A stretch of DNA of 64,000 nucleotides from an uncultured Prevotellaceae bacterium (GCA_902779455.1 CACZBS010000013.1:1-64000), one strand, 5' to 3'. Numbered from the stretch's first letter, positions 33,426-42,154 are shown. The notes: generated from the letters alone by a model not told the origin. A program made the numbers and translations.

Positions 33426-34638
33426 GTCGGATGGCTTCTATGGGATCCATGTTGGCGGCCTTCTGGGCGGGGATGTAGCCAAAGAGCACACCGATGAAGA
33501 CGCAGACGAGGAACGAGACGTAGATCGACCAGGCGGGCACGCTGGAGGGCATGCCGAACTTGGGCACAAGGAACTCGCTGGCGGAGCATCCGACGAGCAC
33601 GCCGAGCAGTCCGCCTGTGAGCGAGATGAGCACCGACTCGATGAGGAACTGTAGCGAGATGACCGGCCCGGTGGCGCCGACGGCCATTCGCAGGCCGATC
33701 TCCTTGGTGCGCTCGGTGACGGAGACGAGCATGATGTTCATGATACCGATGCCGGCGACGAGCAGCGAGAAGGCGGCGGCCACGACGAGGATGATGGTGA
33801 CGGTGTCCATCGTCGACGACATGGTCTGCATCATCTCGGCCTGCGAGCGGATGGTGAAGTCGTCGGCAGCCTCCTCCTTCAGCTTGTGGTTGTCGCGCAG
33901 GATCTGCGTCAGCTCCTCGATGGCGGCGTCGCTGAGCTCCTCGGTGACGGCCGAGCAGACGATCGACGAGAACCACGTCTGTGCGGCGATGCGCTTCATC
34001 ACCATCGTGTAGGGGGCGATGATGACGTTGTCCTGGTCCATGCCCCACGAGTTGTAGCCCTTCGACTTGAGCACACCGACGATGGTGACGGGAATCGACT
34101 TGAAGCGGATGGTCTTGCCGATGGGGTCGACGCCCTCGCCGAAGAGCTCGGTGACGATGGTCTTGCCGACGACCACCTTCTTGGCCGCCTTCTTGATGTC
34201 CTCCTCGGTGAAGCACTCGCCGTCCTCGACGGTCCACTGCTTGATGTCGAGATAGTCGGTCGACTCGCCGTAGACGGTCGTCGTCGTGTTGTTGTTGCCA
34301 TAGATGGCCTGACCGCTGGCCGTCACCTCGGGCGACACCTTCGTGACGAACTTCTTCTCGCGCATGATGCGCTCATAGTCGGCCATCTTCAGGGTCTGCA
34401 TGGCCGAGGGGTCCATGCGCACGCCGCCCCTCATGTCGGCGCCTGGCCGTATGGTGAGCAGGTTGGTGCCCATGGTTGAGAGTTCCTTGCGGATGCTCTC
34501 CTTCGAGCCTTGTCCGATCGACATCATGATGATGACGGCAGCCACGCCGATGATGATGCCGAGCATCGAGAGGAACGACCGCATCTTGTTGTTGGCGACG
34601 GCCTTGAGGCTGACTTTGAAGAGGTTTAAGATATTCAT
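33418..34638 (-). CDS. MacB-family ABC transporter permease
   Basis: A 406-residue permease: N-terminal membrane helix (MRSFLSMLGIIIGVAAVIIM), a periplasmic MacB core domain (about 45-250), and three C-terminal helices of the FtsX type (ILVVAAAFSLLVAGIGIMNI). There is no fused ATPase; that is the neighbouring gene. With it, the MacA-like adaptor and the TolC-like channel it should form a tripartite exporter of peptides, toxins or lipids. It overlaps the kinase start by eight bases. Confidence 0.93.
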   Translation of the reverse strand: MNILNLFKVSLKAVANNKMRSFLSMLGIIIGVAAVIIMMSIGQGSKESIRKELSTMGTNLLTIRPGADMRGGVRMDPSAMQTLKMADYERIMREKKFVTKVSPEVTASGQAIYGNNNTTTTVYGESTDYLDIKQWTVEDGECFTEEDIKKAAKKVVVGKTIVTELFGEGVDPIGKTIRFKSIPVTIVGVLKSKGYNSWGMDQDNVIIAPYTMVMKRIAAQTWFSSIVCSAVTEELSDAAIEELTQILRDNHKLKEEAADDFTIRSQAEMMQTMSSTMDTVTIILVVAAAFSLLVAGIGIMNIMLVSVTERTKEIGLRMAVGATGPVISLQFLIESVLISLTGGLLGVLVGCSASEFLVPKFGMPSSVPAWSIYVSFLVCVFIGVLFGYIPAQKAANMDPIEAIRHE

Positions 34639-34654
34639 TGAGCGATTCTTATTT

Positions 34655-34756
34655 TCGTTTTCTCGTTATTCCGATTATTTCGTTATAACGTTATTTCGAG
34701 ATTTCGTTATAACGTTATTTCGTTATTCCGAGATTTCGTTATTCCGAGATTTCGGG
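34655..34756 (-). repeat. GAAATAAC/GTTATAAC word repeat inside the efflux operon
   Basis: Tandem cgttataacg, ttatttcgag, atttcg words fill the gap between the ATPase and permease genes, starting about ten bases past the ATPase stop. It shares 26 bases with the repeat at 30.4 kb. Confidence 0.85.
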
Positions 34757-34765
34757 GAAAAAATA

Positions 34766-35515
34766 TCAGTCGTCCTGCGGCTTGGGCAGGGCAGCGAGCG
34801 CCTCGGCGGCCGACTTGATGTTCTCGTTGATGGTGTCCTCTCGGATCTTGCCGTCGCGCAGGTTGATGTTGCGACTGGCGTATTCGGCAATCTCGGGGTT
34901 GTGGGTGACGAAGATGATGGTGTTGCCCTGGCGATAGAGCTCCTGGAAGAGGACAAGCATCTCGAACGACGTGCGCGTGTCGAGGTTACCCGTGGCCTCG
35001 TCGGCCAGCAGCACGGCGGGGTCGTTGACCAAGGCACGGGCGATGGCGACGCGCTGCATCTGTCCGCCCGACATCTGGTTCGACTTATGATAGAGGCGGT
35101 CGCCCAGCCCCACTGCCTCGAGGGCGCGGATGGCGCGCTCGCGGCGTTCCTTGGCCGAGACGTCGGAGTTGTACATCAGGGGCAGCTCGACGTTCTCCAC
35201 GGCCGTCGTGTTGGCCAGCAGGTTATAGTTCTGGAAGACGAAGCCGATCTTACGGTTGCGCAGGTGGGCCCGCTGCGTCTTCGACATGGTGCGCACGGAG
35301 ACGCCGTCGAGCAGATACTCGCCGCTCGTCGGGGTGTCGAGGCAGCCGAGCTGATTGAGCAGCGTCGACTTGCCGGAGCCCGACGTGCCCTGGATGGTGA
35401 CGAACTCGCCCTCGTAGATCTTGAACGAGACGCCCCGCAGGGCCTTCACCGTCTCGGAGCCTACCTGGAAGTAGCGCTTGACGTTCTGCAGTTCTATGAC
35501 AACTTTTCTCTCCAT
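34766..35515 (-). CDS. ABC transporter ATPase (MacB/LolD type)
   Basis: A 249-residue ATPase with Walker A GTSGSGKST (about 40-48), Q-loop FVFQNYNLLANT, signature SGGQMQR, Walker B AVLLADEATG and H-loop FVTHNPEIAE. It powers the MacB-type permease encoded next. Strictly speaking a mechanotransmission ABC rather than an importer. Confidence 0.94.
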   Translation of the reverse strand: MERKVVIELQNVKRYFQVGSETVKALRGVSFKIYEGEFVTIQGTSGSGKSTLLNQLGCLDTPTSGEYLLDGVSVRTMSKTQRAHLRNRKIGFVFQNYNLLANTTAVENVELPLMYNSDVSAKERRERAIRALEAVGLGDRLYHKSNQMSGGQMQRVAIARALVNDPAVLLADEATGNLDTRTSFEMLVLFQELYRQGNTIIFVTHNPEIAEYASRNINLRDGKIREDTINENIKSAAEALAALPKPQDD

Positions 35516-35539
35516 ATATACATCATAACGTTTTATTCA

Positions 35540-35710
35540 AGACACAGTAACGTATTTGTTTTTAAAGACACAGTAGCGATTTTTTTAAGACACAGTAACA
35601 GAGTAACAGATAGTAACATATTTTTTTTAGACACAGCAACAAATAATTCTTTTTGTTACTTTTTGTTATTGTGTTACTGTGTCTTAAAAAAAATAATTAC
35701 TGTGTCCTAA
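35540..35710 (-). repeat. ACAGTAAC word repeat inside the efflux operon
   Basis: Words gacacagtaac, agagtaac, agatagtaac on the left are mirrored by gttactttttgttattgtgt and gttactgtgtc on the right. It occupies most of the 211-base gap between the adaptor and ATPase genes, beginning about 17 bases past the adaptor stop. Confidence 0.85.
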
Positions 35711-35726
35711 AACAATTACCATGTCA

Positions 35727-36902
35727 TCACTTCGTCTTCTTGTTATTATTCCGCGGGCCGGGCATGAAGGGGTTGCGGGCCTGGTCGTCGGCTGGCTCCT
35801 CGCCGCCGGAGAGGCTGAAGTCGGTCAGCACCTCGGTGCCCTCGCTGACGCCGCTGACGATCTCGGTCAGCAGACCGTTGGTCGTGCCAGTCTCGACGGC
35901 ATGGGCCTTAAAGACGTTGCCCTCGCGCGTCCACACCTTGGCCGCAGCCTGGCAGTCGTCGATGGTCTGCTCCTTCTCTAGCAGGGCCTCGACGGGCATG
36001 AAGCGCAGCGCCTTGGCGGGGACGCAGAGCACGCCGTTCTTCTCGAGTGTGAAGATGGTGACGTTGGCCGTCAGTCCGGGCTTCAGCTTCAGGTCGACGT
36101 TGGGGGCGGAGATGACCACCTCGTAGGTGACGACGTTCGACTCGGTGGTGGCCTGCTGGCGCACCTGCGTGACGTGCCCCTCGAACTGGTCGTCGGGGAA
36201 GGCGTCGACGGTGAACGAGACGCGCTGGCCCTCGCGGACGCCGCCGATGTCGGCCTCGTCGATGTCGGCAATGACGCGCATATCGGTCAGGTCCTGTGCG
36301 ATGGTGAACAGCTCAGGCGTGTTGAACGAGGCGGCGACGGTCTGGCCCTCCTCGACGGCCTTGTTGAGCACCACACCGTCGATGGGCGAGGTGATCGTGG
36401 CATAGCCCAGGTTGGTCTGGGCGCGCTGCACGCTCTCGCGGGCCGAGGCCACCTGCTGGCTGGCCTGCTGATATTGCAGTCGGGCGCTCTCGAACTCGTC
36501 GGCCGAGACGAGGCCTTTGTCGTAGAGCGTCTTATACCTATTATAATTAGACTGCTGGTAGTTGAGCGCGCTCTGGGCCGACGTCAGGTTGGCGCGCTGG
36601 GCGTTGAGCTCGCTGATGAGGTTGGTCTTGTCGAGCTCGGCAATGACCTGGCCCTTCTTGACCACCGAGTTGTAGTCGACGTAGAGTCGCGAGACGATGC
36701 CCGAGACCTGCGTACCGACGGTGACCGACGTGACGGGCTCGATGGTTCCCGTGGCGGTGATGGTGTTCTGAATGTTGGTGCGCTCCACCTTGGCCGTGGC
36801 AAAGCTGACCGTCTGTTTCTTCTTGCCGCCCGAGAGCAGCAGGTAGGCGACGATGGCCACGACGGCCACGCCCAGGATGATCCAAAGTTTCTTGTTCTTC
36901 AT
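35727..36902 (-). CDS. MacA/HlyD-type periplasmic adaptor
   Basis: A 391-residue membrane-fusion protein: N-terminal anchor (LWIILGVAVVAIVAYLLL), lipoyl/barrel-sandwich halves (GTIEPVTSVTVGTQVSGIVS near 52-71; ATITSPIDGVVLNKAVEEGQ near 172-191) separated by a coiled-coil hairpin (about 95-165), then beta-barrel and membrane-proximal domains (VVISAPNVDLKLKPGLTANV). Connects the permease to TolC. Lies 24 bases behind the tolC-like gene. Confidence 0.93.
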   Translation of the reverse strand: MKNKKLWIILGVAVVAIVAYLLLSGGKKKQTVSFATAKVERTNIQNTITATGTIEPVTSVTVGTQVSGIVSRLYVDYNSVVKKGQVIAELDKTNLISELNAQRANLTSAQSALNYQQSNYNRYKTLYDKGLVSADEFESARLQYQQASQQVASARESVQRAQTNLGYATITSPIDGVVLNKAVEEGQTVAASFNTPELFTIAQDLTDMRVIADIDEADIGGVREGQRVSFTVDAFPDDQFEGHVTQVRQQATTESNVVTYEVVISAPNVDLKLKPGLTANVTIFTLEKNGVLCVPAKALRFMPVEALLEKEQTIDDCQAAAKVWTREGNVFKAHAVETGTTNGLLTEIVSGVSEGTEVLTDFSLSGGEEPADDQARNPFMPGPRNNNKKTK

Positions 36903-36926
36903 ATTTCTTCGTATTCGTTTTCGGGG

Positions 36927-38258
36927 TTACTTGTTTCCTGCATAGAAGCGGAGCAGCTGCATGTTGAGCAGCGTCTGATACTTCGACTGCAGACGGTTCT
37001 GCTGAGCCTGCAGCAGGCGGTCCTTGCCGCTCATGAGCTCGATGATGTTGGTCAGTCCGACGTTGAACTTCTCCTGCAGCAGCCCGTAGCTCTGCTCCTC
37101 GCTCTCGACGTTCAGCATCGCCGCACGGAACTTCTGCTGGTTGGTCGTCGCGTCGAGCCAGTACTGCTCAATGGTCTGATAGAGCTGTTTCTGCTGGTCC
37201 TGCAGGTCGATCATGGCCTGCTGCTGCTGGATGCGCGCCTTGTTGACGGCCGTGCGCGTCTGGCGCTGGTCAAAGAGGGGGATGCTCACCGTCAGTCCGC
37301 CCGACATGTCGTAGTTGGTCTTCATCTGCGTGCCCCAGCCGTTCTTCGACAGCGAGTTGGTGCTCGAGCCGATGCCGCCCGTCAGGCCGATGCTGGGCAG
37401 CCGGCCGGCCTTGGCAATGGCCAGGCTGAGCTGGCTGCTCTCGATGGCCAGCCGCGAGTTCTCGATCTCGGGCCGGTAGGCCAGGGCCTGCTCGTAGACG
37501 TCCTGCAGCGGGGGCACCTCGCCGAGGGCCTGCTCGTCGCTGGCGGCCGGCACGACGATGTCGAACTCCTGGTCGGCGGTCAGCTCCAGCAGCTGCTTGA
37601 GCTGCAGCAGGTAGGTGGCCTTTTGGGCCTGCGCCTCGACGACGTTGTATTCGTCGGTGGCCCGCTGCGCGGTCAGCTGGGCCAGGTCGGCGCGCGACAT
37701 CCGGCCCACCTCGAGGATCTCCTGTCCGCGCTCCTCGTTCTTGCGGCTCGTCTCCAGACTCGACTGGCTGACCTTGATGGCCTCGTCGAGGTAGAGGATC
37801 TGGACGTAGAGCTGGGCGATGCGCTCCTGGATGGAGTTGGCCGTGGTGGCAGCCTCCAGCTCGGCCTGCTGCTCCGACAATTCGCTGAGCCGCACGTTGT
37901 TGCGATTGCGGTTGCCGTTCCAGACGGTCCACTGGGCATTCAGCCCGTAGGAGCCGTTATAGTAAGCCTTGTCAACCTTCGCGTTCACCTGACCGTTGGT
38001 CACCGTCGTAACGCCCGCGTCCTGCCACGGCCGATAGCCCACGCTGTGGTTGGTCGAGGCCGAGAGCGAGGGCAGCAGGGCTGCCTTCTGCCCCTTGACG
38101 TCCTCCGCGGCGCTCTGCTGCTGCAGTCGGGCCCGCTGCAGGGTGATGTTGTTCTGCATGGCATAGTCCAGACAGTCTTGCAGCGTCCATGCCTGTTGGG
38201 CCTGGGCCGACAGCGAGCACAGGAGTGCTGCAGCGAAAACAATCATTTTACTTTTCAT
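36927..38258 (-). CDS. TolC-family outer-membrane efflux channel
   Basis: A 443-residue OEP protein. Signal peptide 1-20 (FAAALLCSLSAQA), then two repeats of long helices and beta-strands (WTLQDCLDYAMQNNITLQRA at the start, VGLTNIIELMSGKDRLLQAQ near the end). First gene of the operon; start chosen at 38258, just ahead of the signal peptide. Promoter box TAACTTTG at 38292-38285. Confidence 0.93.
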   Translation of the reverse strand: MKSKMIVFAAALLCSLSAQAQQAWTLQDCLDYAMQNNITLQRARLQQQSAAEDVKGQKAALLPSLSASTNHSVGYRPWQDAGVTTVTNGQVNAKVDKAYYNGSYGLNAQWTVWNGNRNRNNVRLSELSEQQAELEAATTANSIQERIAQLYVQILYLDEAIKVSQSSLETSRKNEERGQEILEVGRMSRADLAQLTAQRATDEYNVVEAQAQKATYLLQLKQLLELTADQEFDIVVPAASDEQALGEVPPLQDVYEQALAYRPEIENSRLAIESSQLSLAIAKAGRLPSIGLTGGIGSSTNSLSKNGWGTQMKTNYDMSGGLTVSIPLFDQRQTRTAVNKARIQQQQAMIDLQDQQKQLYQTIEQYWLDATTNQQKFRAAMLNVESEEQSYGLLQEKFNVGLTNIIELMSGKDRLLQAQQNRLQSKYQTLLNMQLLRFYAGNK

Positions 38259-38284
38259 ACGTTCTCTTTTGCAATTTTCGGGTG

Positions 38285-38292
38285 CAAAGTTA
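38285..38292 (-). promoter_or_regulatory. -7 box of the efflux operon
   Basis: TAACTTTG on the minus strand, 27 bases before the tolC-like ATG. Confidence 0.55.
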
Positions 38293-38412
38293 GGCATAAA
38301 ATACGAGACGGGAAAAAGGAATAGACAAAATCCGCCGGTTAATGGAGATTATTGTCTTATCCGTCGACAAGAAAAGCGATTTCTTAAAAAGCATAAAACG
38401 AGGGCCGAAATA

Positions 38413-38476
38413 CAGAGAAGTGCCGCTTCTTGAAAGTAATATAGGGGTATATTACCTTCGAGAAGCGGCACTTTGA
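38413..38476. repeat. GAAGCGGCACTT hairpin, degenerate single copy
   Basis: agtgccgcttct pairs with agaagcggcact around an inner palindrome gtaatataggggtatattac. Lacks the conserved CACTT flank of the other copies. It is about 155 bases upstream of the efflux operon start. Confidence 0.65.
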
Positions 38477-38510
38477 GATTTGAGAGGGTAAGTTTTTAAA
38501 AGTCAGATGG

Positions 38511-38655
38511 GGAGTTTTGAGTTTGGGAGTTTAGGAGTTTGGGAGTTTAGGAGTTTAGGAGTTTAGACGATAGTTATAAGCCATTTTTATCTGCTCCAAG
38601 ACTATCGTCTAAACTCCTAAACTCCCAAACTCCTAAACTCCCAAACTCCTAAAAG
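38511..38655 (-). repeat. GAGTTTRG word-repeat hairpin after the Sel1 gene
   Basis: Tandem 8-base words gagtttgg/gagtttag on the left (six or seven units) and their reverse complement on the right (38608-38655). The inner stem gtttagacgatagt/actatcgtctaaac has a 26-base loop. The right edge touches the TAG stop of the Sel1 gene. Confidence 0.9.
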
Positions 38656-39345
38656 CTACTGCGCTAAGGCTCCCAACAACCGGCGGGCACCCTGGTGGCC
38701 CTGGCTGGCGGCCTTGCGGAGCCATGCGACGGCGGCCGCCGTGTCCTTTGGCTCCGCCAGGCTGTCGATGAGCAGCCGGCCGAGGTTATACTGGGCCTGG
38801 GGCAGGCCCTGACTGGCGGCCATGCCGAACCAATAGCGGGCGGAGTCGGCGTCGGCAGGCGCGCCCAGGCCGTCGCGATGCATCCGTCCGAGGTTGTTCT
38901 GCGCAGCGGCATGGCCACGGCGGGCGGCCCGTAGATAGCAATGGCGGGCCAGGACATAGTCCTGGCGGACGCCCTTGCCGTTCTCCAGGAGCCAGGCGAG
39001 GTTCGAGAGGCCCAGCAGGTTGTCGTGTTCGGCGGCCATCGTGAACAACGTGGCGGCCTCGGCATAGTCCTGACGGACGCCCTGTCCGTCCTTATAGAGC
39101 ACGCCGAGGTTGTTCATCGCCTCAGGGACGCCCTGTCGGGCGGCCGCCTCATACCATCGGGCCGCCTCAGCATAGTCCTGCGCCGCCCCACCCTCGCCTT
39201 GCTCATAGGCCAGGGCCAGCTGCATCTGCGACTTGGCGTCGCCGGCGCGGGCAGCAGCCAGCAGCGCCGCGTCGGGCTGTCCCGCCCGCCGGCAGCCCGC
39301 CACCGCCAGCACCGCCAGCAACATCATGATTGTTTTCTTCGACAT
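38656..39345 (-). CDS. Sel1-repeat lipoprotein
   Basis: A 229-residue lipoprotein with lipobox LAVAGC (Cys18) and about five Sel1-type TPR repeats of 36 residues (AMNNLGVLYKDGQGVRQDYA, AQNNLGRMHRDGLGAPADAD). Sel1 proteins act as protein-interaction scaffolds. No partner can be named. Monocistronic, with a word-repeat hairpin directly at its stop. Confidence 0.9.
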   Translation of the reverse strand: MSKKTIMMLLAVLAVAGCRRAGQPDAALLAAARAGDAKSQMQLALAYEQGEGGAAQDYAEAARWYEAAARQGVPEAMNNLGVLYKDGQGVRQDYAEAATLFTMAAEHDNLLGLSNLAWLLENGKGVRQDYVLARHCYLRAARRGHAAAQNNLGRMHRDGLGAPADADSARYWFGMAASQGLPQAQYNLGRLLIDSLAEPKDTAAAVAWLRKAASQGHQGARRLLGALAQ

Positions 39346-39364
39346 AGATTATAATAATATATAA

Positions 39365-39633
39365 GGTGATGATAAGTTCCCGACAGCTGTCAACGCCCCC
39401 CTGCCCCCTCTAATCTTAGAGGGGGAGTTAGATAGCTTGCATGCCACCCACATCCGCTGGTGTCACTGCGCTCATCTGCTCCTGCGGTGGAAACCAACTC
39501 CCCCTCTAAGATTAGAGGGGGACAGGGGGGCGTTGACTACCCCTCTAAGCATCTGCTCCTGCGGTGGTATCAAACTCCCCCTCTAAGATTAGAGGGGGGC
39601 AGGGGGGCGTTGAAATCTCGGGCATTTATCACC
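39365..39633. repeat. MITE-like element GGTGA...TCACC, copy 2 with internal duplication
   Basis: Ends ggtgatgataa/ttatcacc and inner gttcccgacagctgtcaacg match the copy at 18.8 kb. The core ccctctaagattagaggggg block occurs three times instead of twice, with an intervening 'atctgctcctgcggtgg' duplicated. A further GC-rich inverted block (ctccccttcggggaggccgg) follows at 39641-39664. No gene in this stretch. Confidence 0.7.
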
Positions 39634-39716
39634 GGCCAACTCCTCCCCTTCGGGGAGGCCGGGAGGGGTTAACCGAAAAAAGGCTGAGAGTCATACGACT
39701 TTCAGCCTTTTCTTCT

Positions 39717-39792
39717 TGGTCGGGGCTACTGGACTCGAACCAGCGACCTCGCGCCCCCCAGACGTGTGCGCTACCAACTGCGCTAAGCCCCG
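39717..39792 (-). tRNA. tRNA-Pro(GGG)
   Basis: Acceptor CGGGGCT/AGCCCCG with the C1-G72 pair characteristic of tRNA-Pro, anticodon loop CTGGGGG (GGG), T-arm GCTGGTTCGAGTCCAGT. CCA is encoded (39719-39717), unlike the other tRNAs here. Confidence 0.92.
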
Positions 39793-39833
39793 ATCCTTAT
39801 GCATCAACGGTGTTATCTCCGTTTTTGCGGGTG

Positions 39834-39865
39834 CAAAGGTACAACGTTTTTCTGAATCCACCAAA
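39834..39865 (-). promoter_or_regulatory. Promoter of tRNA-Pro
   Basis: TTTG (39865-39862), 20 bases, then TACCTTTG (39841-39834) on the minus strand; exact consensus. Confidence 0.75.
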
Positions 39866-39956
39866 CATTTCCGCAATTTTTTTTGCTTTTTCCCGAAAAG
39901 TTCCTTTGTTTAAGAAACATTAACACCAGAATACGGCCATTCTACTAAATAAAGAC

Positions 39957-39964
39957 TACCTTTG
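39957..39964 (+). promoter_or_regulatory. -7 box of the BspA-like gene at 40 kb
   Basis: TACCTTTG, 66 bases before the ATG. Confidence 0.5.
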
Positions 39965-40030
39965 TGGCGATAATACAGCCCGACGGGCTCTCGTCAAGCC
40001 ATCACAATCCTAACAATAACAAAAAAGCTT

Positions 40031-42130
40031 ATGAGACACATCACCACAAAAATTCTACTGGCAGTCCTCACACTGCTGTCAGCTACAACCCACGCGGCCC
40101 AGACAAGCGGCAAGTGCGGCGACAACCTGACCTGGTCCTATGACGCCGACTCGTGCAAGCTCACCATCACGGGCACAGGAGCAATAGCGGACTTTACAAA
40201 TCAGACCATTCCCTGGCAACCCTATCAGGATTACATCACCAGTATAAGCCTGCCCTACGGACTGACACGAATCGGAGATCGTGCCTTCAAGAGTTGCAGT
40301 GCGCTTGAATCTATTAACATTCCCCAAAGTCTGGAAAGCATCGGCATAGCGGCCTTCCAAGGCTGTGTCAAGCTGGAATCCATCACCCTGCCAGAAGGTA
40401 TCACCAGCATCGCCGACTATGCCTTCTTTAACTGTCAGAGCCTGACCACAGTCAGAGCCTCAATGCTTGAGCCCTTCACTTTCGGGCAGCAGGCCTTCGA
40501 CTACATCAAATCCACCTGCAAGCTCATCGTTCCCTATGGAACAAAAGAGGCCTACGAGGCCGCCGGCTGGACCGACGAGGTCTTCAAAGGCGGCGTCGAG
40601 GAGACGCCCGGCGGCCAGTGCGGCGACAACCTGACATGGCGGCTCGACCTGGAGACGGGCCAGCTCACCATCACGGGCAGCGGCGCCATGACGGACTATG
40701 AGAAGGGGGAGGAGCAACCTTGGTATTACTATCACGACCCCATCACCAGCATCAGTCTGCCCGACGGGCTGACCCACATCGGTGAAAATGCCTTCTACTG
40801 GTGCTTTAACGTTCCCTCCATCATCATTCCTGAAAGTGTGGTGAGCATCGGTGAAGAGGCGTTCGAGGGCTGCGATGGCCTTGAAAGCATCACCCTGCCA
40901 AAAGGACTGACCACCATCGATCGCTATGTCTTCTACTATTGCACGGGCCTCTCCTCCATCACCCTGCCAGAAGGCATCACCGACATCGGCAACTATGCCT
41001 TCGGGGAGTGTCATAACCTGACCTCCATCAGTTTCCCCTCGACTTTGAGGAGCATTGGCTATTCCTTCGGTGGCTGCACGGGGCTCACCTCTCTCACACT
41101 GCCTGAGGGCTTATCCGAAATAGGCTGGGCGGCCTTCTATGGCTGCACGGGCCTCACCACCCTCACCCTGCCCGAAAGCCTCACCTTCATTGGCGCCGGG
41201 GCCTTCATGGACTGCACAAGCCTGGCCACGGTCAAGGCCAAGATGCCCAAGCCGTTCACCCTCGACACATTAGCCTTCGACAACATTGGCGCCACCTGCA
41301 AGCTCATCGTCCCCTATGGAACAAAAGAGGCCTACGAGGCTGACGGCTGGACCGACGAGGTCTTCAAAGGCGGAGTGGAGGAGATGCCGGGCGGCCAGTG
41401 CGGCCCCGACCTGACATGGACCTACGACACAGACACACGCCATCTCACCATCACGGGCACGGGGGCGATGAATAGTTTTGGCAGCGAGCGCGGCAAGCCG
41501 TGGTATCGCTATCAATGGAACATCACCAGCGTCAGCCTGCCCGACGGCCTCACCAGCATCGGCGCCCATGCCTTCAGCAATTGCTCCTACCTGGCCACCA
41601 TTAATATTCCCGAGAGCGTGACCAGCATCGGCCGCTGCGCCTTCATAGGCTGCAGGTCCCTAAACGCAATCTCCCTGCCCGACGGCCTGACCGTAATCGA
41701 CTATTGTTTTGCGGGTTGCTCATCCCTGACCTCCGTCACCCTGCCCCCACACGTGACCTACATCTCCGAGGCCTTCACGGGTTGCTCAGCCCTGACCACG
41801 GTCAAGGCCCTGATGACTGAACCATGCACCCTCGGCAAAGATGCTTTCAGCGAAATAAACCCCGCATGCAAGCTCATCATTCCCGCAGGCACGCGCCAGG
41901 CCTACATCGATGCCGGATGGACCACCGAGGTCTTCCCCGGCGGCATCGTCGAAATGGGTGATGCCAATGGTGACGGCACCATCTCCGTCGCTGACATTGG
42001 CCTCATGATCGACCACGTCCTGGGCAACGCACCCGCCGGGCTTGACCCTGCAATTGCCGACGTCAACGATGACGGCGAGGTCAACGTGGACGACTTAGAA
42101 ACGGTCATCAAAGCGATGCTGGAAAAGTGA
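40031..42130 (+). CDS. BspA-like LRR protein with three duplicated modules
   Basis: A 699-residue secreted protein, signal peptide 1-22 (ILLAVLTLLSATTHAAQ). Three modules each begin with a CGDNLTW-type strand and LTITGTGAM (starting near residues 28, 197 and 457), followed by LRR_5 units (ITSISLPDGLTHIGENAF) and ending in IVPYGTKEAYEAAGWTDEVF. A dockerin-like pair of calcium loops closes the protein (GDANGDGTISVADIGL; VNDDGEVNVDDLETV). A surface adhesin-like role is inferred from the family. Modules one and two end in nearly identical DNA, exactly 780 bases apart. Confidence 0.88.
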   Translation: MRHITTKILLAVLTLLSATTHAAQTSGKCGDNLTWSYDADSCKLTITGTGAIADFTNQTIPWQPYQDYITSISLPYGLTRIGDRAFKSCSALESINIPQSLESIGIAAFQGCVKLESITLPEGITSIADYAFFNCQSLTTVRASMLEPFTFGQQAFDYIKSTCKLIVPYGTKEAYEAAGWTDEVFKGGVEETPGGQCGDNLTWRLDLETGQLTITGSGAMTDYEKGEEQPWYYYHDPITSISLPDGLTHIGENAFYWCFNVPSIIIPESVVSIGEEAFEGCDGLESITLPKGLTTIDRYVFYYCTGLSSITLPEGITDIGNYAFGECHNLTSISFPSTLRSIGYSFGGCTGLTSLTLPEGLSEIGWAAFYGCTGLTTLTLPESLTFIGAGAFMDCTSLATVKAKMPKPFTLDTLAFDNIGATCKLIVPYGTKEAYEADGWTDEVFKGGVEEMPGGQCGPDLTWTYDTDTRHLTITGTGAMNSFGSERGKPWYRYQWNITSVSLPDGLTSIGAHAFSNCSYLATINIPESVTSIGRCAFIGCRSLNAISLPDGLTVIDYCFAGCSSLTSVTLPPHVTYISEAFTGCSALTTVKALMTEPCTLGKDAFSEINPACKLIIPAGTRQAYIDAGWTTEVFPGGIVEMGDANGDGTISVADIGLMIDHVLGNAPAGLDPAIADVNDDGEVNVDDLETVIKAMLEK

Positions 42131-42154
42131 GCCCTCACGAGGGAGGATGTCATA

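Noticed and set aside
36174..38324. Long plus-strand frame of 716 codons opposite macA and tolC
   Set aside because: Antisense shadow in GC-rich DNA; the minus-strand genes have full family domains and the product is low-complexity Leu/Gly/Arg/Val.
38511..38655. CRISPR array
   Set aside because: Units of 7-8 bases are directly abutting without unique spacers, halves are inverted, and no cas genes are present.
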